A stretch of 24,097 bases of DNA from Aquariibacter sp964433315 (GTDB lineage Bacteria; Pseudomonadota; Gammaproteobacteria; Burkholderiales; Burkholderiaceae_C): assembly GCA_964433315.1 (NCBI GenBank), contig CAYSQO010000029.1, forward strand, positions 1-24,097, read 5' to 3'. The position numbers were made by a program, and so were the translations under genes. Below, piece after piece: positions 15,003 to 22,349 of the stretch. Every line of letters begins with the position of its first letter. The first letter of the stretch is position 1. The notes under the pieces were generated by a model. It was not told the origin of the DNA, searched no databases, and saw only the letters and a program-made list of their open reading frames with translations.

Positions 15003-17596
15003 GAGGTTCTGCTGAGGGGGAGGGGGGCGGCTTCGGAACGGCCGCCGGGAGGGCTGTCGGTGTCTGCAGGCTCCACCTCCACGGGCAGCGTGAAGGCAAA
15101 ACGACAGCCGACCACCTGCGAACCATTGTAGAGATTCTCCGCACGGATCCGGCCGCGGTGCGACTCCACGATGGAGCGGCACAGGGACAGGCCGATGCCC
15201 AGACCGTCGGTCTTGGTGGAGAAGAAGGCCTCGTACAGGCGCTTGAGCACGTCCTCGGGCAGGCCGGGACCGGTGTCGGTCACGCTGAACTCGATGACCC
15301 CGCCCTCCTCGGGCGTGTGGCGCGGCACGACGCGCAGCTCGATGCGGCGGCGCTGCGTCGGCATGTCCGCCTGGTCGATGGCCTCGGCGGCGTTCTTCAG
15401 CAGGTTCAGCAGCACCTGCTCGATCAGGATGGGATCGACCAGGATCTCCGGCAGCCGCCGCGCGACATAGCTCTGGATCGCGACATGCCGGCGCTTGAGC
15501 TCGATCGAGGCCAGCTCCACCGTGTCCTCCACGATCTGCTGCGCCTGCGCGGGCTGGCGCTGCGGCCCGCTGCGCTTGACGAAGGCGCGGATGCGGTGGA
15601 TGACCTGGCCGGCCCGCTGGGCCTGCTTGGCGGTCTTCTCCAGCGCGGCGATCAGGTCGTCCTTCTGGATGGTGTCGGCCTTGACCCGCGAGACCATGCC
15701 GTTGCAGTAGTTGGTGATGGCCGTCAGCGGCTGGTTGAGCTCGTGGGCCACGCTGGAGGCCATCTCGCCCATGGTCATCAGGCGACTGGTCTGCTGCGAA
15801 CGCTCGGCCTGGCGGGCGGTCAGCTCCTCGGCCCGGCGGCGCTCGGTGATGTCGGTGGCGATCAGCATCTGGGCCAGCCGGCCGTCGGTCCACTGCAGGT
15901 AGCGGGCGCGGACGTCGAACCACTTGTCGAGGCTGGCCACATGCACCTCGCGCACGTCGGTGCCGGCGCGGGTCAGGGCCTGGGCGGGCAGGCCCCCGAA
16001 GCTGTCGACGGCCTCGTCGAGCTCGACCGGCAGGGCCGGGCTGCCGGCGCCGCCGGCCAGCCAGCCGTGGCCGCGCGCGTCCCCGCCGAACCACAGCCGG
16101 TAGCTGCGGTTGGCGAACAGCAGCTCGCCCTGCTGCACCGAGAGTACCGACACCGCCGCCTCCAGGCCCTCCAGCACGGTGGTGAAGCGCTCGTGCGAGG
16201 CGCTGAGCTGGTCGCGCACGCGCTTGGCCTCGGTGATGTTGGTCATCGAGGTCATCCAGCCGGTCTGCTGGCCGCGGGCGTCGATCAGCGGCGAGACGTA
16301 CATGCGGGCGTCGAACTCGCTGGTGTCCTTGCGCATGATCCGCACCTCGATGCCGCCGGCCGGGCTGCGGCCCTGCAGCTCCTGCTGGAGCACGCGCATG
16401 TTCTCCTCGATCCGGTCGGCCGGCCAGTGCGGGTAGGGCGGCAGCTTGCCGATCAGCTCGTGGTCGGCGAAGCCGGTCATCGCGCAGAAGGCCGGGTTCA
16501 CGTAGGTGATGCGGCCGTCCATGTCCATGGCCCGCATGCCGGTCAGCATGGAGTTCTCCATGGCCCGGCGGAAATTGGTCTCGGCCATCAGGGCGGCCTG
16601 CATCTGCGCGCGCCGGCCCATGTGGCGCCAGGTGCCGAGCAGCATCCACACGGTCAGGGCCGACATGGCGACCACCATCCAGAACAGGGTGCTGCCGACG
16701 AGGCCTGCCGAGGTGCGCCAGCCCTTGCCGCGCAGCACCAGGCCATTGCCCACGGGCGAGACCACCACCTCCGACACGAAGGGAGGGCCCCGCTCGTCCT
16801 TGCCGCTTTCACGGCTGACGGTGCTGGCCAGCGTGCGGCTCTGGGCGTCGAGCAGGCTGATCGCGTGCCGCAGCACCACGTCGTTGGGGACGTGGAAGCG
16901 CAGCAGGGACTCGGCCGAGTACTCGACGACCAGGTTGCCCGAGAAGATGCTGCGGTCGATCACCGGCACGTGCACCTGGAAGACCCAGGCCCCGCCGAGG
17001 GCCTGGAAGGGCCGGGAGTAGACCGGCTGGCGCAGGTCCCGCGCGGCGCCGAAGGCCCAGTCGGCCTCGGTCCCCAGGGAGGGCGGGGCGGCGAGCTGCG
17101 GCGCCGGGCCGGTCGCCGGATGCGAGGGCAGCTCGGGGAAGCGGGAGAAATCCTGCGCGTGGTTGCCCGAGAGCTGGCGCAGCCGGACCTGCCGCTCGGC
17201 CCCGATCCACGACAGGCTGACCACCTCCGGACGCTCGCGGACGAAGGCCGTGGCCTCGCCGAGGAACTCGTTGCCGTCGAAGGCCTGGGTCGCCAGCTCG
17301 CGGGCCAGACGCACGAGTTGCTCCTGGTTCTCGATCAGGCGCAGGCGGATCTGCTGCTGGGCGATCTCGGTGTCGCGCTTGACGGACTCCTGCTCCCGCT
17401 CGAATTCCTCGTTGCGCAGGTACCAGAAGGCCGTGACGATCGCCGCCAGGAAGAGCAGCACCGAGATCAGCGGCCCCAGCGTGGCCAGGCGGTCCTGGTC
17501 GGTGGGCGACTGCCGCTTCCACCAGCGGCCGAACCAGCGACGCGGGGCCGGGCGCAGGCCCAGGGGCAGGTTGGAGACAGGGTTGCGCGGGGCCAT
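14999..17596 (-). CDS. Membrane-bound PAS sensor histidine kinase (FixL/DctB-like)
   Basis: An 865-residue inner-membrane kinase. TM1 (about 41-60) and TM2 (about 299-320) bracket a roughly 235-residue periplasmic sensor region, probably a dCache-like fold because of its size. A coiled stretch (62-90) follows TM1. Two PAS domains follow, at about 343-458 (ITYVNPAFCAMTGF, ending MTNITEAKR) and about 465-588 (ending ATDITERRRAEE). The second PAS departs from the usual pattern and has inserted loops. The kinase core has the phosphoacceptor His618 in SVAHELNQPLTAI, the N box NLLKNAAEA with Asn735, DTGPGLP (774-780) and GLGIGLSL (798-805). I see no haem-binding PAS signature, so it should not be called an oxygen sensor. 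The ligand is unknown. ATG 17596 lies 8 bases after a GATAAT, with no room for a ribosome binding site. Confidence 0.93.
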   Translation of the reverse strand: MAPRNPVSNLPLGLRPAPRRWFGRWWKRQSPTDQDRLATLGPLISVLLFLAAIVTAFWYLRNEEFEREQESVKRDTEIAQQQIRLRLIENQEQLVRLARELATQAFDGNEFLGEATAFVRERPEVVSLSWIGAERQVRLRQLSGNHAQDFSRFPELPSHPATGPAPQLAAPPSLGTEADWAFGAARDLRQPVYSRPFQALGGAWVFQVHVPVIDRSIFSGNLVVEYSAESLLRFHVPNDVVLRHAISLLDAQSRTLASTVSRESGKDERGPPFVSEVVVSPVGNGLVLRGKGWRTSAGLVGSTLFWMVVAMSALTVWMLLGTWRHMGRRAQMQAALMAETNFRRAMENSMLTGMRAMDMDGRITYVNPAFCAMTGFADHELIGKLPPYPHWPADRIEENMRVLQQELQGRSPAGGIEVRIMRKDTSEFDARMYVSPLIDARGQQTGWMTSMTNITEAKRVRDQLSASHERFTTVLEGLEAAVSVLSVQQGELLFANRSYRLWFGGDARGHGWLAGGAGSPALPVELDEAVDSFGGLPAQALTRAGTDVREVHVASLDKWFDVRARYLQWTDGRLAQMLIATDITERRRAEELTARQAERSQQTSRLMTMGEMASSVAHELNQPLTAITNYCNGMVSRVKADTIQKDDLIAALEKTAKQAQRAGQVIHRIRAFVKRSGPQRQPAQAQQIVEDTVELASIELKRRHVAIQSYVARRLPEILVDPILIEQVLLNLLKNAAEAIDQADMPTQRRRIELRVVPRHTPEEGGVIEFSVTDTGPGLPEDVLKRLYEAFFSTKTDGLGIGLSLCRSIVESHRGRIRAENLYNGSQVVGCRFAFTLPVEVEPADTDSPPGGRSEAAPLPLSRTS

Positions 17597-17604
17597 GGGC
17601 GCGG

Positions 17605-17610
17605 ATTATC
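17605..17610 (-). promoter_or_regulatory. Candidate -10 element at the sensor kinase start
   Basis: GATAAT on the minus strand is followed by 8 bases and then the kinase ATG. The context CGATAATCCGCGCCC resembles the CGACAATCCGCCC found at pyrD and ettA. If active, the transcript would be leaderless or nearly so. A second possibility is a promoter in the A+T-rich patch at 17700-17745. Confidence 0.4.
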
Positions 17611-17700
17611 GAGCGGCCTTCGCCCCGCCCGGCAGGCCGCGAAGGGCCGGCCGGGCCGCCGGCCGCGGGTCGACGCCAGCCGCCTCGGGCGCCCATCGTG

Positions 17701-17717
17701 GTTTCGCATCGTAGAAA
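17701..17717. promoter_or_regulatory. Inverted repeat GTTTC-N8-GAAAC in the kinase/aceE divergent spacer
   Basis: GTTTC (17701-17705) and GAAAC (17713-17717) form a 5-bp inverted repeat with an 8-base spacer. It sits at the edge of the only A+T-rich patch of the spacer (to about 17745), which also holds CTATTCAAAATTTAAC. This is where promoters for aceE and perhaps the kinase should be. No clean sigma-70 pair can be picked. It could bind the FixJ-type regulator or another dimeric protein. Confidence 0.35.
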
Positions 17718-17831
17718 CACGTAGCGCTATTCAAAATTTAACGGCCTTGTGCGAGACTTTCCGCACCCCCTGATCCGGCCCGCGGATCGGCCGTGATCCG
17801 GCCGGCCTCCCGGGCTCAAACGAGAGAGAGC

Positions 17832-17837
17832 GAGGAG
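17832..17837 (+). promoter_or_regulatory. Ribosome binding site of aceE
   Basis: GAGGAG lies 5 bases before the ATG at 17843 and fixes the aceE start against longer in-frame and overlapping openings. Confidence 0.8.
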
Positions 17838-17842
17838 ACTCC

Positions 17843-20566
17843 ATGTCCGCCGTCCCCGAACCCCAGCGGCCCGTGGCCGCCCACGACACCGACGCCCAGG
17901 AAACCCGCGAGTGGCTCGACGCGCTCGACGCGGTCATCGACAGCGAGGGCCGCGAACGCGCGCACTTCCTGCTCGAACAGCTGCTGGAGGAAGCGCGGCA
18001 GCACGGCATCGACCGCCCCTTCTCGGCGACCACCGGCTACGTCAACACGATCGAGCCCGAGGACGAGGCCCGCTGCCCCGGCAATATCGAGATCGAGGAG
18101 CGCCTGCGCGCCTACATGCGCTGGAACGCGATGGCCATGGTCGTCAAGGCCAACCGCCACAACCCCGAGGACGGCGGCGACCTGGGCGGCCACATCGGCT
18201 CCTTCGCCTCGCTGGCCCACCTGTTCGGCGCCGGCTTCAACCACTTCTGGCATGCCGAGAGCGCGGGCCACGGTGGCGACTGCATCTACATCCAGGGCCA
18301 CGTCTCGCCCGGCGTCTACGCCCGCGCCTACCTGGAGGGCCGGCTGACCGAGGAGCAGCTGCTGCACTTCCGCCAGGAGGTCGACGGCAAGGGCCTGTCG
18401 AGCTACCCGCACCCCAAGCTGATGCCGGAGTTCTGGCAGTTCCCCACGGTCAGCATGGGCCTGGGGCCCCTGATGGCCATCTACCAGGCCCGCTTCCTGA
18501 AGTACCTGCATGCCCGCGGCATCGCCGACACGGCCAACCGCAAGGTCTGGGTGTTCTGCGGCGACGGCGAGATGGACGAGCCCGAATCGCTCGGCGCCAT
18601 CGGCCTGGCCGCGCGCGAGGGCCTGGACAACCTGATCTTCGTCATCAACTGCAACCTGCAGCGCCTGGACGGCCCGGTGCGCGGCAACGGCAAGATCGTG
18701 CAGGAGCTCGAAGGCGAGTTCCGCGGCGCCGGCTGGAACGTGATCAAGCTGCTCTGGGGCAGCAACTGGGACCCGCTGCTCGCCCGCGACAAGACCGGCG
18801 CGCTGCGCAAGATCATGATGGAGACGCTGGACGGCGACTACCAGGCCTTCAAGGCCAACGACGGCGCCTACGTCCGCAAGCACTTCTTCGGCCGCGACCC
18901 GGCGGCGGCGGCCCTCGTCGCCCCCATGAGCGACGACGAGATCTGGAATCTGCGCCGCGGCGGCCACGACCCGCAGAAGGTCTATGCCGCCTACGACCGC
19001 GCGGTCAAGCACAAGGGCCAGCCCACCGTGCTGCTGATCAAGACGGTCAAGGGCTTCGGCATGGGCAAGATCGGCGAAGGCCGCAACACCGTCCACCAGA
19101 CCAAGAAGCTGACCGACGAGGACATCAAGGCCTTCCGCGACCGCTTCAACATCCCCATCCCCGACAGCGAGCTGCCCAAGCTGCCCTTCTACAAGCCGGC
19201 CGACGACACGCCGGAGATGCAGTACCTGCACGCCCACCGCCAGGCCCTGGGCGGCTACCTGCCCAAGCGCCGGGTCAAGGCCGACGAGCACTTCACTGTG
19301 CCCTCGCTGGAGACCTTCAAGGCCGTGCTGGAGCCCACCGCCGAGGGCCGCGAGATCTCCACCACCCAGGCCTATGTGCGCTTCCTGACCCAGCTGCTGC
19401 GCGACCAGGCCCTGGGCCCGCGCGTCGTGCCCATCCTGGTCGACGAGGCGCGCACCTTCGGCATGGAAGGCCTGTTCCGCCAGGTCGGCATCTACAACCC
19501 GCTGGGTCAGCAGTACACGCCGGTCGACAAGGACCAGGTCATGTACTACCGCGAGGACACGGCCGGCCAGATCCTGCAGGAAGGCATCAACGAGGCCGGC
19601 GGCATGAGCAGCTGGATCGCCGCGGCCACGAGCTACAGCACGAGCAACCGGATCATGATCCCGTTCTACGTGTACTACTCGATGTTCGGCTTCCAGCGCA
19701 TCGGCGACCTGGCCTGGGCGGCGGGCGACATGCAGGCGCGCGGCTTCCTGCTCGGCGGCACCAGCGGCCGCACCACGCTCAACGGCGAAGGCCTGCAGCA
19801 CGAGGACGGCCACAGCCACATCCTGGCCGGCACCATCCCGAACTGCATCTCCTACGACCCGACCTTCGCGCACGAAGTGGCGGTGATCATGCAGCACGGC
19901 CTCAAGCGCATGGTCGAGAAGCAGGAGAACGTCTTCTACTACCTGACCCTGCTCAACGAGAACTACGCCCAGCCCGGCCTGCGCCCGGGCACCGAGGACG
20001 AGATCATCCGCGGCATGTACCTGCTGGAGCCGGCCCCGCAGGGCCCGGCGCTGCAGGTCAACCTGCTGGGCAGCGGCACCATCCTGCGCGAATCCATGGC
20101 CGCCCGCACCCTGCTGGCCGCCGACTGGGGCGTGGCCGCCAACGTCTGGAGCTGCCCGAGCTTCAACGAGCTGGCCCGCGACGGCCAGGCCGTCGAGCGC
20201 GAGCGCCTGCTGCACCCGGAGGCCGAGGTCGCCCCCTGCTTCGTCGCCCGACAGCTCGCGCCGCATGCCGGCCCGGTGGTCGCCGCCACCGACTACATGA
20301 AGAGCTACGCGGACCAGATCCGGGCCTTCATCCCGCCAGAGGCCGACGGCCGGCCGCGCGCCTACAAGGTGCTCGGCACCGACGGCTTCGGCCGCAGCGA
20401 CTTCCGCAGCAAGCTGCGGGCGCACTTCGAGGTCAACCGCCACTACATCGTGGTGGCCGCGCTCGCCGCGCTGGCCGACGCGGGCAAGCTGCCGCGCGCC
20501 AAGGTGGCCGAGGCCCTGCGCAAGTACGGCATCGCGACCGACAAGATCAACCCGCTGAGCGCCTGA
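17843..20566 (+). CDS. aceE: Pyruvate dehydrogenase E1 component, homodimeric type
   Basis: A 907-residue thiamine-diphosphate enzyme that decarboxylates pyruvate and passes the acetyl group to the lipoyl arm of AceF. It belongs to the single-chain homodimeric group (E. coli AceE 887). The N-terminal E2-docking segment (about 15-60, ETREWLDALDAVIDSEG) is followed by SATTGYVNTI and GGDLGGHIGSFAS. The ThDP/Mg motif runs from GDGEMDEPE (240-248) to NCNLQRLDGPVRGNGK (269-284). Later segments GTSGRTTLNGEGLQHEDGHS and NENYAQP are family hallmarks. It is the first gene of the aceE-aceF-lpdA operon, with a good ribosome binding site. A long antisense open frame covers it, but this is a composition artefact. 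The spacer to the divergent sensor kinase is 246 bases. Confidence 0.98.
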   Translation: MSAVPEPQRPVAAHDTDAQETREWLDALDAVIDSEGRERAHFLLEQLLEEARQHGIDRPFSATTGYVNTIEPEDEARCPGNIEIEERLRAYMRWNAMAMVVKANRHNPEDGGDLGGHIGSFASLAHLFGAGFNHFWHAESAGHGGDCIYIQGHVSPGVYARAYLEGRLTEEQLLHFRQEVDGKGLSSYPHPKLMPEFWQFPTVSMGLGPLMAIYQARFLKYLHARGIADTANRKVWVFCGDGEMDEPESLGAIGLAAREGLDNLIFVINCNLQRLDGPVRGNGKIVQELEGEFRGAGWNVIKLLWGSNWDPLLARDKTGALRKIMMETLDGDYQAFKANDGAYVRKHFFGRDPAAAALVAPMSDDEIWNLRRGGHDPQKVYAAYDRAVKHKGQPTVLLIKTVKGFGMGKIGEGRNTVHQTKKLTDEDIKAFRDRFNIPIPDSELPKLPFYKPADDTPEMQYLHAHRQALGGYLPKRRVKADEHFTVPSLETFKAVLEPTAEGREISTTQAYVRFLTQLLRDQALGPRVVPILVDEARTFGMEGLFRQVGIYNPLGQQYTPVDKDQVMYYREDTAGQILQEGINEAGGMSSWIAAATSYSTSNRIMIPFYVYYSMFGFQRIGDLAWAAGDMQARGFLLGGTSGRTTLNGEGLQHEDGHSHILAGTIPNCISYDPTFAHEVAVIMQHGLKRMVEKQENVFYYLTLLNENYAQPGLRPGTEDEIIRGMYLLEPAPQGPALQVNLLGSGTILRESMAARTLLAADWGVAANVWSCPSFNELARDGQAVERERLLHPEAEVAPCFVARQLAPHAGPVVAATDYMKSYADQIRAFIPPEADGRPRAYKVLGTDGFGRSDFRSKLRAHFEVNRHYIVVAALAALADAGKLPRAKVAEALRKYGIATDKINPLSA

Positions 20567-20593
20567 GGCGCCAGCTGCCCGGCGTTCCGCCAC

Positions 20594-20612
20594 CCCTGCC
20601 GACCCGGCAGGG
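20594..20612 (+). other. Stem-loop between aceE and aceF
   Basis: CCCTGCC (20594-20600) and GGCAGGG (20606-20612) form a perfect 7-bp stem with a 5-base loop, 27 bases after the aceE stop and 20 bases before the aceF ribosome binding site (AAGGAG, 20633-20638). No T tract follows, so it more likely affects mRNA stability or partial termination than ends transcription. The role is inferred. Confidence 0.4.
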
Positions 20613-20644
20613 CAGGGCGGCCGCGGGCGGCCAAGGAGACAGAA

Positions 20645-22336
20645 ATGGCATTGCTGGAAGTCAAGGTCCCGGACATCGGGGACTTCAAGGACGTCGCGGT
20701 CATCGAGCTGCTGGTCAAGCCGGGCGACACGGTGCGTGTCGAACAGAGCCTGATCACGGTCGAGAGCGACAAGGCCTCGATGGAAATCCCGTCCTCCCAC
20801 GCGGGGACGGTGAAGGCCCTGCAGGTCGCCCTGGGTGACAAGGTCAACGAGGGCAGCGTCGTGCTGCTGCTGGAGGTGGCCGATGCGGCCGCGGAGGCCG
20901 CGCCGACGGCGGCCCCGGCGGCGCCTCCCCTTGCCGCCGCCACGCCTGCGGCCGCGGCCGCCGCGCCCGGGGACGCCCCGGCCGGGCCGGTCGAGGTCTG
21001 CGTGCCCGACATCGGGGACTTCGATGCGGTCGCGGTTATCGAACTGCTGGTCAAGCCCGGCGACACGGTGCGTGTCGAGCAGAGCCTGATCACGGTCGAG
21101 AGCGACAAGGCCTCCATGGAGATCCCGTCGAGCGCGGCGGGGGTGGTGCAGGACCTGCTGGTCAAGCTGGGGGACAAGGTCCGCATGGGCACGCCCATCG
21201 TGCGGCTGGCCGCGGCCCCCGGCGCGACGGCCCGGGCGCCGGCTGCCGCAGCCCCCGCGGCATCCGCCCCGGCCCCTGCGGCCCCCCCGGCCGCCGCCGC
21301 CGTGGCAACGGCTGTCGCACCGGCCACGGCGCTGCCGGCCCACGCGCCCGCCAGCGCGCTCAAGCCCGCGCTGCCGCATGCCTCGCCCTCGATCCGCAAG
21401 TTCGCCCGCGAGCTGGGCGTGCCGCTGGACGAGGTTCGGGGCTCCGGCCCCAAGGGCCGGATCACCCAGGCCGATGTGCAGGGCTTCGTCAAGGGCGTGA
21501 TGGGTGGCAGCGTGCAGACCGCCGCGCAGAAGGCCAAGGCGCCGGCCGCGGCACCCGCCGCTGGCGGTGGCGAGGCCTTCCCGGGCCTGCTGCCCTGGCC
21601 GAAGGTGGACTTCGCCAAGTTCGGCCCGGTCGAGCGCAAGGACCTGTCGCGCATCAAGAAGATCAGCGGCGCCAACCTGCACCGCAACTGGGTGCTCATC
21701 CCCCACGTCACCAACCACGACGAGGCGGACATCACCGAGCTGGAAGCCTTCCGCGTCGCCACCAACCTGGAGAACGAGAAGAGCGCGAAATCTGGAAACG
21801 GCGCTGGCGCCGTGAAGGTCACCATGCTGGCCTTCATGATCAAGGCCGCCGTGGCCGCGCTCAAGAAGTTCCCCGAGTTCAACGCCAGCTTGGACGGCGA
21901 CACCCTGGTGCTGAAAAACTACTTCCACATCGGCTTCGCGGCCGACACGCCCAACGGCCTGGTCGTGCCGGTGATCAAGGACGCCGACAAGAAGGGCATC
22001 TTCCAGATCAGCCAGGAAATGGGCGAACTGGCCAAGAAGGCCCGCGACGGCAAGCTGGGCCCGGCCGACATGAGCGGCGGCTGCTTCAGCATCTCGTCGC
22101 TCGGCGGCATCGGCGGCAAGTACTTCACCCCCATCATCAACGCTCCCGAGGTCGCGATCATGGGCGTGTGCAAGAGCACCCTCGAGCCCAAGTGGGACGG
22201 CAAGGCCTTCCAGCCGCGCCTGATGCTGCCGCTGTCGCTGTCCTGGGACCACCGCGTCATCGACGGGGCCGCCGCGGCCCGCTTCAACGTCTACTTCGCG
22301 TCGCTGCTGTCGGACTTCCGACGCATCGCGCTGTGA
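20645..22336 (+). CDS. aceF: Dihydrolipoamide acetyltransferase, pyruvate dehydrogenase E2
   Basis: A 563-residue core protein of the complex that transfers acetyl from its lipoyl arm to CoA. It has two lipoyl domains, at about 1-78 and 117-190, with lipoylated lysines Lys43 and Lys155, each in ESDKASMEIPSS. Alanine/proline-rich linkers (80-115 and 190-242) join them. The peripheral subunit-binding domain spans about 244-283 (HASPSIRKFARELGV, GPKGRITQADV). The catalytic domain runs from about 330 to the end, with the active site DHRVIDG (His536, Asp540) near the C-terminus. E. coli AceF has three lipoyl domains, so two is a normal variant for betaproteobacteria. AAGGAG lies 6 bases before ATG 20645. 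The lpdA start follows the stop by 13 bases. Confidence 0.98.
   Translation: MALLEVKVPDIGDFKDVAVIELLVKPGDTVRVEQSLITVESDKASMEIPSSHAGTVKALQVALGDKVNEGSVVLLLEVADAAAEAAPTAAPAAPPLAAATPAAAAAAPGDAPAGPVEVCVPDIGDFDAVAVIELLVKPGDTVRVEQSLITVESDKASMEIPSSAAGVVQDLLVKLGDKVRMGTPIVRLAAAPGATARAPAAAAPAASAPAPAAPPAAAAVATAVAPATALPAHAPASALKPALPHASPSIRKFARELGVPLDEVRGSGPKGRITQADVQGFVKGVMGGSVQTAAQKAKAPAAAPAAGGGEAFPGLLPWPKVDFAKFGPVERKDLSRIKKISGANLHRNWVLIPHVTNHDEADITELEAFRVATNLENEKSAKSGNGAGAVKVTMLAFMIKAAVAALKKFPEFNASLDGDTLVLKNYFHIGFAADTPNGLVVPVIKDADKKGIFQISQEMGELAKKARDGKLGPADMSGGCFSISSLGGIGGKYFTPIINAPEVAIMGVCKSTLEPKWDGKAFQPRLMLPLSLSWDHRVIDGAAAARFNVYFASLLSDFRRIAL
20705..20793 (+). repeat. Lipoyl-domain repeat, copy 1 (aceF, first domain)
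   Basis: These 89 bases match 21041-21129 at 84 positions. All five differences are at third codon positions and change no residue. The stretch codes ELLVKPGDTV through the lipoyl lysine motif. Similarity falls off on both sides. Confidence 0.9.
21041..21129 (+). repeat. Lipoyl-domain repeat, copy 2 (aceF, second domain)
   Basis: Direct repeat of 20705-20793, offset by 336 bases (112 codons). Even the less-used arginine codon CGT in GTGCGTGTC is shared, which points to copying or gene conversion and not only to protein-level constraint. Confidence 0.9.
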
Positions 22337-22349
22337 TCGGGGGCACGAC

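Noticed and set aside
14376..17596. Naming the pair fixL/fixJ as oxygen sensor and nitrogen-fixation regulator
   Set aside because: The kinase has two membrane segments and a large periplasmic region, and no haem-PAS signature is visible. Only the family type is supported.
15158..17773. 871-codon open frame opposite the sensor kinase
   Set aside because: It is antisense to a complete kinase with all its motifs and has no domain features of its own.
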